NCBI RefSeq assembly: GCF_032118995.1 | Contig: NC_092669.1 | Location: 1,364,001-1,428,000 of the forward strand | Reading direction: 5' to 3' | DNA from: Asterias amurensis | Lineage: Eukaryota > Echinodermata > Asteroidea > Forcipulatida > Asteriidae | DNA: 64,000 bases | Part shown: one piece after another, positions 1-48,772 of the stretch | Position numbering within the stretch: the first letter of the stretch is position 1 | Layout: each line of letters starts with the position of its first letter | The notes under the pieces: generated by a model | What the model was told of the DNA's origin: nothing | Seen by the model: the letters and a program-made list of their open reading frames with translations, nothing else | Database searches by the model: none | Made by a program: the position numbers and the translations under genes

Positions 1-247
1 TGAAAAGAAAAGAGACAACTGGGCAAGAAAAAAAGATCATGTTCCTATACTTTTGTAGACATAAATTAAAGGGGTAAAAAATCAGCTGAAAAGAGGAAGT
101 CACGTGGCCAAGATCGGTATGTCAATGGTAGATGCATCCAAATGACCAAAGCTTAATTAACTATACAAACGAATTGGCTCAAATTAACCAAGGCAACCCA
201 GACATGAAAGCACCGACACTTGGATAAAACACGATTTGAGAAGGTGC

Positions 248-632
248 TTAAAGGCAGTGGACACTATTGGTATTTACTCAAATGATTATTAGCATAAAAC
301 CTTACTTGGTGACGAGTAATGGGGAGAGATTGATGGTACAAAACATTGTGAGAAACGGCTCCCTCTGAAGTGCCATAGTTTTCGAGAAAGAAGTAATTTT
401 CCACGAATTTGATTTCGAGACCTCAAGTTAAGAACTTGAGGTCTCGAAATCAACCATCTAAACGCACCCAACTTCGTGTGACAAGGGTGTTTTTTCTTTC
501 ATTCTTATCTCGCAAGTTCGATGACTGATTGAGCTCAAATTTTTCACAGGTTTGTTATTTCATGCATAGGTTGAGATACACCAACTGTGAAGGCTAGTCT
601 TTGACAATTACCAATAGTGTCCACTGTCTTAA
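248..632. repeat. Foldback MITE, family A
   Basis: Ends TTAAAGGCAGTGGACACTAT and ATAGTGTCCACTGTCTTAA form terminal inverted repeats, with TTAA at both edges. The centre holds a palindrome around CGAGACCTCAAG. The TTAA target and AAGG ends suggest a non-autonomous piggyBac-type element. Stretches 1-247 and 633-994 beside it show nothing recognisable. Confidence 0.85.
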
Positions 633-994
633 ACACGCTCCTTCACCTATGGAAAACACATGTGCAGACAGCAATAAAGACAATCACACACTTTATGTTG
701 TTGGTCCTAGCAGCACTTTCGCATTTATTTGTTTTAGTTGTCATATTTTTACACCGATGTCACAAATCACAGCAAATAGTTTTCTTTCTTACATATATTT
801 ACAATTTATTTATTTATTTTGGTACAGAGGACAGTGCAGTAATTAAATACAGCGATTAATAATACTGTGGATATACAATTAATGTAAATTATGCATTAAT
901 TAAAGGTCAAAGATATGAATAAAGAAATGAATATGTATGTTTTGAGTGACCTTCAACTGACCTTTTGCTCCGACGCCAGAACTCCACTAAACCC

Positions 995-1380
995 TTTAAA
1001 GGCAGTGGACACTATTGGTAATTACTCAAATAATTGTCATAAAACCTTTCTTGGTAACGAGTAATGGGGAGAGGTTGATATAGTATAAAACATTGTGAGA
1101 AACGGCTCCCTCTGAAGTGATGTAGTTTTCGAAATAGAAGTTATTTTCCACGAATTTGATTTCGAGACCTCAGAATATAGATTTTGAGGTCCCGAAATCA
1201 AGCATCTGAAAGCACACAACAATTCGTGTGACAAGGGTGTTTTTTTCTTTCATAGTTATCTCGCAACTTCAACGACCAATTGAGCTCAAATTTTCACAGG
1301 TTTGTTATTTTGTGCATATGATGAGTTACAGTATACACACCAAGTGAGAAGACAATTACCAATAGTGTCCAGTGTCTTTA
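995..1380. repeat. Foldback MITE, family A
   Basis: Same structure as the copy at 248-632: both terminal repeats and the central palindrome are present. Confidence 0.85.
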
Positions 1381-1867
1381 TTGACTTTCTGTCATTGGTA
1401 AAATAATGAACAAAAAATTGCAGAACATATGCAGTTAACATGATTTAAAAATCACTGTTAATCCAATCCAATGGAAAACAAATTGGGGGAGGGGAGGGAA
1501 ATCACACAACAAGCTTTCTCCTTAAACCCTGTTTATAGGAGTGAGCTTTAAGTGTTTTGTACATTTGTAAAAGTGACCTTTTTGATTTGAACAACTTTCT
1601 TCTTTTATTCTCTCATCCTATGTACTCTTCAAAACTTAAAGCTGTTGGTAATCAAACTGTGAACGGCAAACGCAAATAGAAAAATACAAAAGTCTCCTTT
1701 GTACAATCAGAAACAATATGAGATGGTGATGGTATTTAAGGAAAACGCCAGCAGTGCTTTCTATTTACAAAAAAGTGTCATCAATGAAAGGTAGGCACGA
1801 GGGGCGCCAGGGAGGGAGGTGGGGGGGGGGTGGGGGGCACGTGACAGCAGGATATCATCTTTGGGGG

Positions 1868-2130
1868 TCCAACAACCCTCCTACTGTTGGACCATTCAAT
1901 GTCATCCACTGTGGTTTTAAACGATAGATGAATTACAATATGATACATGTTGTGAATGCATCTACACAGTATACAGTCAACCCTCCTACTGCCTGACCAT
2001 TCAATATCACCCACTGTTGAATGAATAGACAATCTGTACCAGCCCTCAGTCATGTGATGAAATCAATGTACACAGTACACAGTCAACCCTCCTACTGTCA
2101 GACCATTCAATATGGTAATAGCAGCTACAC
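1868..2130. repeat. Degenerate tandem repeat, about 105 bp x 3
   Basis: The phrase CAACCCTCCTACTG with a following GACCATTCAAT recurs at about 1873, 1978 and 2084, with weaker matches between. It lies 3' of CKAP5. Confidence 0.7.
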
Positions 2131-2274
2131 AGTACAGTTTACGCATGTATACAGCAATTGAATGGTTTCAAAAGGGGTTATTTAACACACTGGAAAAATA
2201 GTGTCACAAAAGTAAGAGGGTTGAAAAAGTACAATTATTTTATGATTTTTTTCCGAAGAATATCTTCCCTTCAA

Positions 2275-2520
2275 TCATATGCTGTTTTCCCCGCAAACAG
2301 CTTTCGTCAACTCCTTCATGTCCTTTATTTGCATAAACAAGACAGACACTGGAACAATCAAGGCCATGATTACCAGACAACCAATGAAATAGTATACACA
2401 CGCTATGAATATTTATAGTAATGAATAAATTTACATAGACATTTGCATATGCAATAGCGACCATAACGATGACAAACAGTAGCAAGAAATTTTGAGCGAG
2501 GAAAGGATTGAAAGCCCATG
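2275..2520 (-). other. Unidentified membrane-protein-like reading frames
   Basis: Two adjacent minus-strand frames look protein-like. The upstream one (about 2415-2515) reads SWAFNPFLAQNFLLLFVIVM then VAIAYANVY, followed by a possible donor (GTAAAT). The downstream one (about 2275-2400) follows an AG and reads VYYFIGCLVIMALIVPVSVL then FMQIKDMKELTKAVCGENSI and a stop. Both contain a strong hydrophobic helix. The 32-nt gap is too short for a normal intron, so this could be a gene remnant, a shifted frame, or chance. I cannot name a family. Confidence 0.25.
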
Positions 2521-3008
2521 AATCATTTATTTTATTATTTCTGATTTTTCCTCAAACACTCTTCGTACAATTGATGGAGTTTTATATAAAGGAAACCGAC
2601 TTTGGCTGCTTAGCAGAAGAAAGAAAATCGCTTACCCAATTTGGTTGCTTAGCATAAATAAACAGAGAACCAGATGCAGTTAATATATAATACATGGCAG
2701 TTTGGCTGGTTAACGTTTACGCTAAGCAAAATGTTCTTAGCATTTTTTAAAGAGCTTATAGGATGAGTATTTAATGCCATCACTCAGTTTCTTAAAGCTA
2801 GTAAGCAGGAAAATTATAACTAAGCAAGTTTCTTTGCCGAGCAGAATTCAGCAGGGAACCAGCAACAAACAATGTATGTGACATTGCTATTAAGCTGGTA
2901 ACATGTCTCTGCTGAACCAGATTTTGTACAATGCTTGGTATCACGGTGAACTTAGTGAAGGGTTTGTTGTTGTAGTTGCTACGGTAACTCGTCAGGTTTT
3001 TCCGTCTT

Positions 3009-39376
<36,368 letters not shown>

Positions 39377-39427
39377 AGTTGAAATTTACGATCACTCAAA
39401 TCTCGTTTTGAGTTCCGAGTTGCTGAA
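39377..39427 (-). other. CKAP5: CKAP5 5' UTR segment joined to coding exon 1
   Basis: Upstream of the start ATG the minus strand reads back to a good acceptor (TATTCCTTCCAG at 39428-39439). The coding exon therefore carries about 51 nt of 5' UTR, and a non-coding first exon should lie further right. Splice signal only; no transcript evidence. Confidence 0.55.
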
Positions 39428-39939
39428 CTGGAAGGAATAGAAAACAAAAAAATGAAGATGATCAAAGTGATGAAGATGTCAACAATAAGATCTAAATCAG
39501 GATTGAATCAAAACACACCGAAACAATCGTCAGGAAGTATCATATTAATTAGTCTTAGCATCCTGTCACCTGTTTCAATCAGTCGCTGTTTACAGATGTT
39601 TTAATTAGTTAAGTTATATTGTCATGTCGGGAAGCAAAATGGCCTTTAATTGTTACATGCAGGCATGATATTTGGTCCTTGGAAAGAAATAGGATAACTA
39701 ATCGAGCACAAAGGCTGGCCTACAATGTACATTTGTGTACACATGATGCTCTTATAGACTTTTAAGGCCTTATTGATGACAATTTTTTTGATTTTTTCCA
39801 AGGGGAAAAACAAAATTGGAACACACATTTGTTAAAGCAAAGATTCCCTGTTAACCAGTAAAATACTCAACAGTATCAATCAGTGGACACAAATCATAAA
39901 ATAATGTTTAGTTTATTTTGCTAAGATGAACAAAACTGC

Positions 39940-40146
39940 TATATATAGAAAGGTTTGCGGTAACACCATGTAATGACTATCTCCAATGAGTTGGGGTGGT
40001 TCTGAAAAGAACTGTTGATTTCAACTCGACGTTTCGATCTTCTGGGAAAAAAAAAAGGGAAGAAAAAAAAAAAGCGGTTCTTTTCAGAACCACCCCAACT
40101 CATTAGAGATAGTCATTACATGGTGTTACCGCAAACCTTTCTGTAT
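39940..40146. repeat. Foldback with family B core and a histone-type hairpin
   Basis: GGTTTGCGGTAACACCATGT at the left is mirrored by ACATGGTGTTACCGCAAACC at the right, with ATGACTATCTCCAATGAGTT inside each arm. The right arm holds GGTTCTTTTCAGAACC (40076-40091) followed by ACCCCA; the centre has ACTCGACGTTTCGATCTTCT. Confidence 0.85.
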
Positions 40147-41419
40147 CGTATTTCCACCATGCAAAGTTTCAAATCCTACTTAACAAAATTGCTGAAAGAA
40201 GTTGTTCCTAGAGCGTGAGCACATTGCTGGGTTCTCACTTCATTGGTCCACTGACCAAATGCGAGTTAAAACACCTAGACATGTAACGGACATGTTCAAA
40301 AGCATCTCTTTTAAACTATGAATTATGGGCAAGTGCAAATGCTGACGGACCAGTGAAATGAAGAGCTAGGTTTCAGTCCTGCTGGCTTGGTTAGACTGAA
40401 AAAGGTTAAGGGAAAACCCTGCAGTGTACAAGTGTAAATCCTCTTGCTGCAGTAGAAAATGTCCAAGGCTGAAGTAATTCATAAAGTACTCAACATAACA
40501 ACCACAAATATTTCCCCATCTGACATGACACCGCCATGACAACACAAATTCCCCGAAGAGTCTTCATCCTGCTCCTCAAACACCACAAGAATGCCTAACT
40601 CTCAGTCACTATCACTGCATGTAGGTCATTTTCGCATGCTGGACCCACTCCCTGGAATGACTTCAAATTCGTAATATTTCTAGTGACGATACTTTTAAGA
40701 TTAGTTTGAAAATAAGCTTGTTTAATATGGCATATCTGTTACATGTACATGTATATTCTTTGTCTGTTTTTTGTGCTCTTTCTTTACTGTGTGAGGATTC
40801 ACTCTCGTGCGCCTCCAGCACCTACTATTTGCTGGATTATTTGGCACCTCATTTCTTGTTTTGTCTGTTTAAGTAATTTTAAATGTGCAATTTTATGTAA
40901 TTTAATGTTTTTACCCATCCCGTCATTGGCGCTTACGCTGTTGGATTTGCTGAAATGAAATTAAAAAATTATAATGTCTCCACTCCCTGACATTCTGAGA
41001 TGACACTGCTTTCAATCTCAGCTGATGAACGTTATCGGATCGCCTACAAAAGTCAAGGGTGGTCGACCCAGCATCACGGGGATTTACCAGCATGTGGGAT
41101 TCCAAATTTCTAAAGGAGTAGATACTTTAAACTCATTATAGAGTCGAATCCAATGGCAATCAGATTAGGGATAAAAAGGATCATATATTCATTTCCGACT
41201 TGAACTCTTATTATTTTGCATGAAAACTTTGAAGTAGAATGGCTTATTGCAAAAATTTAACACCTGCTTCATAAAGACTTAGACCAAGTCCAAACTGGCG
41301 TGTTTTTTTTCAAGAACGATCACCTAACATCTCAAGGCTGGGTGGCTACTTCAGGGAGAAGGCTTAACTGATTTGGGATACATGTCACTACCAAAATCAA
41401 CTGCCACCAAGGGCACCTT

Positions 41420-41835
41420 GACACTCCTTGGGATGAAACAGGGTGACCCCCTTCACAGTCTGTAAGAATGAACATGTCATCAAAACCATTCACAACTTTC
41501 CCATGGATAGAAATTAAGATTTTGCTCATCCTTGGGATGAAACAGGGTAACCCCTTCACAGTCTGTAAGAATGAACATGTCATCAAAACCATTCAAAAAT
41601 TTCCCATGGATAGAAATTAAGATTTTGCTCATCCTTGGGATGAAACAGGGTAACCCCCTTCACAGTCTGTAAGAATGAACATGTCATCAAAACCATTCAA
41701 AAATTTCCCGTGGATAGAAATTAAGATTTTGCTCATCCTTGGGATGAAACAGGGTAACCCCTTCACAGTCTGTAAGAAAGAACATGTCATCAAAACCATT
41801 CACAACTTTCCCATGGATAGAAACTAAGATTTTGC
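41420..41835. repeat. 104-bp tandem array, about 4 copies
   Basis: CCTTGGGATGAAACAGGGT starts at 41426, 41530, 41633 and 41737. Units include CACAGTCTGTAAGAA and CATGTCATCAAAACCATTCA. Confidence 0.92.
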
Positions 41836-42374
41836 TAAATTTTCCACTAGGTGCATTGTAGACTATCCACAAAAATACTTCAAAATCTGAACTCAAATGA
41901 AAGTCTGAAATTTCTCGTCCCTGAAAAATAAACGATCCCTCTTAAAATTTCCCAATAATTTCCCCATTAATAGTTCAAATACACACACATAGAATCAAGG
42001 CCTGCAGTTAATTTTCTTTTCCGTCGGACGACAACAACATTGCAAGAAAGCCTACGTACACATTACCCTTTCCAAGCTAATTATTGCCAGCATACCCTCA
42101 CCCCTTCGCACTCTGTCAGACCCCCCCCTCCCTCGCCCCTCATCTATAATTAAAAATATAAACACCAATAATAAAGGCACACTAGAAACAAAGGTGACAC
42201 ATCTATCACACACACAGAGCTCTCTGTGAATATTTGTTTGTATTCCTCAAGGAGATTCTGTTTGGCTGCATTTATTATCAGCCCACGAAGTCGGTGAGTC
42301 ATACTTGCGAAGCAGTCGATTACTCCTAAGTCAAGCTCCGTCCGTGAGAGACAGTGAGGGATGAATTCGTAGAA

Positions 42375-42780
42375 CATGCATTTTTATGATGATGTAATTT
42401 TGTACTGCATTGTGTATCATGTTCCAATGGCGTAATGTCGTTGTTCTTCATTGCACATTGGATACCATGTGAAGAGAATGTAATAAGAACATCCAGATGT
42501 CTGAGCTCAATTTAGATCAATAATCAGAGGCAACTGCTATTTTTATTGTCTCACATGCCCCTGGTCAACGTTGGTGCCCCTTGAAATGTTCAAGTGACCA
42601 GAACTTTGCATTTTTATGATGATGTAATTTCGTATTGCATTGTGTATCAATTGTGTAATGTCGTTGTTCTTCATCGCACATTGAACACCATGTAGAGAGA
42701 ATGTAATTATTCTACATTACAAGAATATCCAGAAGTCTGAGCCCACTTTAGACTGCCTATCAGAGGCCATTGTAGTCCTG
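42375..42780. repeat. Imperfect direct duplication, about 230 bp
   Basis: GCATTTTTATGATGATGTAA and TAATGTCGTTGTTCTTCAT occur near 42378 and again near 42608, with matching downstream text (CCAGA(T/A)GTCTGAGC). Confidence 0.75.
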
Positions 42781-43832
42781 TTATTTTACCTAAATGCCCC
42801 ATTTAAACTTTGATGCCCCTTGCAATGATCCAGTATCTGGCCTGATGCTTCGTTTTTTAAAAAGGCCATGACACCAAGGGCACCAAGGCAAGTTTTCATT
42901 TGTAAAGAGTGGACAATAAAGAATTTAATTGATTGGAAAGGGCACCTACAAGAGAAAATTTTACATTTCTGTTGGACAATTTCAAGGAGCATCAAGGCAA
43001 TGACATGGGTCAACAAAAGCAGTTGCCCTACCATAAAAATTTAATCAGGGCATTGTGAATTTTGAAAAGGGCTTCAAAATTTGCTGTAAATATTGTTATA
43101 TGTGGGACCAAAAACACATTAAAAAAAATATATAAAAACTTTTTTAGAAAGGGAGACCCCGACAACAACAAAAACTGATCTTCAAACAAAGTTTGCTGAT
43201 TTTTTGTTTTTATAAGAGACAGGACATAAAGACATCCCTCTGAGTCTGACGACCATCAGAGTTTCCCGAGAAGGCGTCGCCTGAAGACATCCTCTCGCTC
43301 AACTGACTGTCTTACATACATTTTATCCACTGTAAAGAGATTACTTTCTCTTGACAGTACTGAACACTTCATACACCGTTTAAATGCACAATCATCATCG
43401 CTTTAAACATCCTACAGATTGTGAGGAATTTATACATAAACATTTTTTTTCCACTGAAAAGTCTGGAGAATAACTCAACTTCTGATCTACACTAACCTTA
43501 ACTCTACAATACAATGTATTTTTACATCTACAAATGTAATGTAAACCTGTTTTAAAAACGCAACGTGGGAAGGATATGAACAATACATTGTACCATAGAG
43601 AATACTAACTCAAGAAAACCTGATCTACATACATGTGTGACCTCATATGAGGTCATGATGAACATAATCACTAAAATTGTATAGCCAGTTCAAATCAATG
43701 CCCATTGTGTTTCGTTGTAATCCTCTGGATTAGTGCTAACTATACAATGCACCTGCTGAGCGACAATAATTGAGTTTACTGTTGCTGTTGTTCCTGAACC
43801 ACATACATGACATATTAAAGGAACCAGCAGCC

Positions 43833-43992
43833 GATTTCACGAAACGCTAGGATTAATCCTAACTCGAGTTAGGATGAGTAACCCGTCCTAACTTAGGATG
43901 GGTTCAATGCGTCCTACGTATTTGGATACGGAACTGAACCCGCCCTAAGTCTTAAGATTAATCCTAAGTTAGGATGAGTTAGTGAAATCGAC
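43833..43992. repeat. Family E foldback element
   Basis: CGATTTCACGAAACGCTAGG at the left and AGGATGAGTTAGTGAAATCG at the right, with internal TCCTAACTTAGGAT/ATCCTAAGTTAGGA. Confidence 0.8.
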
Positions 43993-44200
43993 GGCCGTTG
44001 CCTTGGATAGGTTGAGTTGGTCTTTGAAAAGCGTTTGAAACCCTTTGTCATGAAATGCATGGTTAGATAGATAATTTAGAAGTAGAATATAATGATCCAC
44101 ATACAAACATGCCTCAAAATTACAGGGTTTTCCTTTTAAGTCACAAACAAACATGGTCAGCCATTTTATGGAGTCAAAATTGTTCTTTGTTATTTTTTTG
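43993..44200. repeat. Family C MITE, left half
   Basis: CGTTGCCTTGGATAGGTTGA to GGTCAGCCATTTTATGGAGT. It starts directly at the edge of the preceding E element, so one of the two interrupted the other. Confidence 0.7.
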
Positions 44201-46498
44201 CTCATTTCGGTATGTCCTTATCATAATCTGTTACATGTAGTTGTTTTTGCTTGAATAATTCATTTCTTGTGTTCATATATTTTTATTGGTTCATTGTGTT
44301 GTCGTTTCACTTTTATTGTGCTTTTTAACGTTGAGGTCAATAATTGATAATAAAAATAATGATGAATACAAGACTTCATTCAAGTATAATTTACAAGTAA
44401 TGTGTGAATTTTAGTTTGTAGCTGTCCTCAGTCATTTAATGTAGAGAATATGCTCTATAGCTGTTAGGGGGTGATGAGAAGAAAATTAACAGTAAATTAT
44501 AAATTCCAAAATATTTTGTCTGCCAAATTCATCACGATGACTCTAGTATAAATCACAGACAAAAACTAATAAACAATATTTTAGGTCATGCCAAAATATT
44601 TCTGCTTCCGACTAAAAATGCAAACATCAACAAATGTCCCCGTTGTTTATTTGTCAAGAAATTTGTCTTAAAAAAAAACCTGCTCCCAGAATAATGTACT
44701 GCAAACATGGAGAGTTTCGGTCATGAAGAATAATATTTCAATGTGTTATGAGTTGGCATTCCAGCTCCATACGTAATGTAACGCTAACAAGGATGGTTCC
44801 CTGCATGATTCACTAGTATAAATATAGACTGGAGTGGGGTTACCACGAATGAATGAATGGTCAGGTAGCTGCTCCTGACCACAGTCCAGACATACCACAG
44901 ATGTTTACATAATCAAACTGTTCAAGAAGTCTGGGAGCTAATCATTTTACAATACATGTATCCAGGGTTGTAGCTAGACAAATTTTAGTGGTAGGCTGTA
45001 TCCATTTTTTGGGGAAATCCACCAAGGTAAAGTGGATCAACAAAATTATTCATGTTTAATGCGCCGTATTTTTGGTCGCGTGAGGGCGCCCTCAAGAGTA
45101 TTTTTATCACTTCCAGGGGTATTATGCGAGTTTCAATAGGCGTTTTGTCACTTTTGTTGCACTGTAATTTTAAGTTGCTTTAGAGGTGGGTTGTATCGGC
45201 TCCTTCAAATGTCTTATTGTCCGTGATGGATTAGATGTCTGTGTTGTTAATGTGTTCCGGTCTTTCATATCTGTTTTGGGTACGAATGAATGTACCCCCG
45301 GAAGTGATTGAGAGCGCCTTCAAGTGGTCAAAAATATGGCCCATTATGGGGCCATTATTGATTAAGTGCAAGCTTCAGACATGTTGCCAGAAGGGGCCAT
45401 ACTATAAGTTGAACACTTTGAATCAATTGCCTTTTAGAAACTGACTGTGTTCTTACTCTGTGACATTTTGATACTCCTTACTTATCATTAGCTGTGTCTC
45501 AGCTGTGTCTCAGTGGACAATATTTTGATTTATTCAAAGGGAAATCTGTGCTGGGCGGCACAATGTATATATTGCTCACTCAGAGTGCTGGGCAATTTTT
45601 TGTGTGAGTACTGGGCAGGCTCGCCGTATCGCCCCCCATGGCTACATCACTGCACTCAAAATGAGTTAGGGACTTGTTAAAAGGCAACCAACTGCATTGC
45701 ATGCAAATGGAGCACTTTGAAAGACTTGAATAGACCTCCATCTTGGTCATGTTCCTCGTATCAAATAACAATAATGCATGCTAATAATCATCTTGCGATT
45801 AGGAACCAGACTAATTTGTTCTTCTAGCCTCGGTTTGTTAACATTGATATCAATGGCAGAAAATTCAAGATGGCTGCACAGTGATAAAGGTGAAAGGTCA
45901 ATTGAACCAATTTCTGTGGGTGCTGTTGGTTAATTCAAGGGTTGTGCTGTGCATCTAGTTTATTTGTCAAAACGGTTACACAGAACTTGGGACTTCCGCT
46001 TATCCTTTCAACTATTTCTGTCAATTCAAATCCAAACTACATGTGAGCCTATCTTTGTCTCTGCTGTGCCTTGAACATCTGTTTAGATTGATTTGGAGCA
46101 TTACAAATACCTAGTACTACTTATATTATTATCTGTAAAAGAAGCAATTATGTAACTTTGTCAACACACTTTCCAAGATCGGTCAGGATTAAAAAATAGA
46201 AAACACTATCTATTGCCACTCAGTCACAAAACTACAAACAACAGGTGTGGAGGCCTACAATGTAGAATGTTAACAAAGACGTGTTAACAATTATTGTAGG
46301 GGATTGAAATAACGTATTACACATTTCGTGGGGGATTAAGATTAGACAGTTCGGCCAACAAAATGGATCAATCATTCTCCCTGGATAACATCTGGGGCTA
46401 ACATTTTTAAGAAAAGGAAGGTCCCAATTTAAAAACTTATTAACCGTCTGCTTTGTGTATACTGTGAAGGTATGGAAACATGAATGTTAATATTTTAA

Positions 46499-46757
46499 GT
46501 TATCACACAAGCGCGAGTGGAATGCGTCCCATATCCAACGAGGCCGAAGACCGAGTTGGATATGGGACGCAGACGCACTATATTTTCCGTATTTCCACGA
46601 GCGCGCGTGTGATAACGTATTTATCTTCAAGCAAACTTAGCGCGTGACATAGAACACACAAGACGCATGGTAGTGATATTAGCCGTGCAACATAGGTTTT
46701 TATCACCACTCCATTCTGAGAATCTGATTGGAGGATTAGTGCATACTTGAAGATAAT
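46499..46757. repeat. Family H CpG-rich repeat with nested hairpin
   Basis: Outer inverted pair GTTATCACACAAGCGCGAGT / GAGCGCGCGTGTGATAAC encloses the hairpin GCGTCCCATATCCAAC / GTTGGATATGGGACGC (46524-46570). From 46572 on it matches the copy at 13352-13540. Confidence 0.8.
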
Positions 46758-46977
46758 GTGCTATGGTTTCAACGTTAACAGTCAACTGATCAACCTGGAA
46801 CCATCTCAGCCCTAGTTATAAATGTAGGTTATTGCACTGCTCTATACTCTTGGTCATTAAAGTACCCATGTACAGTACAAACATTAGGTGCTTCCAAAAA
46901 TGTTTCCGGTAAGCAGAAATGTTTTGTGCTTAGCTATTGTCTGTGCTGTCAGAAGCAGCTTTATGAAACAGGGTTCT

Positions 46978-47145
46978 GGGCCCAATTTAACAGAGCTGCT
47001 TACAGCAGAAAATGGTGCTTGACAATTTGCTGCCAAGCAAAACTAAGTAGAGTACCAGTCACAAATTGCATTATACAACATTATATTTTGGCCGGTAACC
47101 TTAGTCTAGCAAGCCTTGTCATGCTTAGCTACTATGGGCCCTGAT
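46978..47145. repeat. Family G repeat
   Basis: AACAGAGCTGCTTACAGCAG, AGAGTACCAGTCACAAATTG and TTGGCCGGTAACCTTA resemble the copy at 20398-20560. Confidence 0.6.
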
Positions 47146-48429
47146 GGTGATAAATATAGGGCCAAATAAAAATAAAAACATGTTTAGGGACCTCCCTTTC
47201 AGAAAAAAGGAAGGAGGAGGCACAAAACTTTTTTTAAGACTTGCGGCTCCGCTATTTTTTAAAACCTTTTATTTTTTGCTGAGACGGGTAAATTATACCT
47301 TTTTTTCCCATTAAAATAAAATAAAATAAAGGAGGCGGCCTCTAAAAAGGAAGCGGGTGGGGACGCTAAACATGTTTTTATTTTATTTTTTGCCTAGTAG
47401 AGTGCAGACGTAATCAAACACTACTGCGCTCATCGCTGGATACTCAGCATATGTGAAAAAGTTATGAGTAACGCAGTTGCCTAATTTAATATCCTGACTT
47501 GGAGAGTAAAGGATATATTTGTATCCAGGTCTTTTTCTAAGCTGGGGTGTTGTTGCAGGGGAGCGAGTCACCGAGAACAGGTGTTCACTCGAGGTAAAAA
47601 AAAGCCAGAAAGTTGTGTAGATTGACAGTTAAAGAAAAAAGAAAGAGTTTTGACAGAAATCATCGTCATGATCGTGTGCAAACTTTTACAACAAAGATAA
47701 TTGGTCACATGCAAAGATAGGGGTGGAGTTAAGCACATTTCTTACCAAGTTTATATTTATCAATATATTTATGCAGCCAAAATTACTGTCTCATTGGTTC
47801 ATTTTCTCTTCAAAAATTTAAAAGTTTTAACAAAAGTTGGCTTTAATTAACATTGCTTTCTTCATATTATTTTTAAAGAAATTTTGAAAGTCAAGTAAAA
47901 CATTTAATATTTTCCATGTGGTTTGAAGATTCATTTGACTTTGAGCTCGACTGAGCGAGGCCGTATCCGAATAGTAGCAGCCACTGCTGGATCGGCAGTG
48001 CATCATCATGCAGTGATTGAAGTAGAGGACATCCAAGTAGCTTGGTAGCGTTTAAACCCTAGCTTCGCACCCTGGCTTCACAACAGTCCTAGCTGTAACC
48101 GCCAATTCTAAGCAGCACCGATTCCAGGACAATGACCCCTTGCCGTGGCTTGCAATATTTAAAATAAAAGTGGCCTAGCACCTTTTTGTTAATAATAAAG
48201 TAATAATTTAATACTTAGCGTACTGTCATGCAAACATTTTTTTAAATAGATTCTATTAAAAATATTATTACATTTAGAACTCGAAAAACCTCATCTGCAT
48301 ACCTCATTCAATACCCAATTATTGATGGCGAGATGTCCCATATAAACCACAACAAATTTTACCATCAAGCGATTGGTTAGGCTTCCAGGGGAATGACAAG
48401 GTCTAGGGGAGAGGGATAATTATAATAAC

Positions 48430-48772
48430 AAGTTCTTATATTGCGCATTTCACAATAAACCGTATCAATGCGCTTTACATTAGTCCCCTGGTCATTGGGC
48501 CAATAAACATCCCTTTGATCTTTCTCAGCTCCCATTTAGGGAGTATACAGCCCCGAGCTGCCGTGGCGCTCCGAAAGCTTTTCATTCACAATATCAACCT
48601 CTACCCTCGCAGGTACCCATTTATACCCCTGGGTGAAGAGAAGCAATTATAGTAAAAGTATCTTGCTCAAGGACACAAGTGTCACGACCGGAACTCGAAC
48701 CCACACTCCGGTGAATTAGCACCAGAACTTGAATTCGATGCTCTTAACCACTCGGCCGCGACATTCTCATTC
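48430..48772 (-). repeat. tRNA-Leu-headed SINE, near full length
   Basis: On the minus strand: head GTCGCGGCCGAGTGGTTAAG, B-box region GTGGGTTCGAGTTCCGG, CGTGACACTTGTGTCCTTGA, then body and tail AAATGCGCAATATAAGAACT. Same family as 17192-17550. Confidence 0.88.

Noticed and set aside
248-632. Recurrent short frames (SWKITSFSKTMALQREPFLT-like peptides) at many sites
   Set aside because: They are translations of family A MITE copies and recur wherever the element does; not genes.
42150-42377. Minus-strand frame reading FYEFIPHCLSRTELDLGVID and ASMTHRLRGLIINAAKQNLL
   Set aside because: Looks more protein-like than most, but I found no acceptor before it, no conserved motif and no neighbouring exon.
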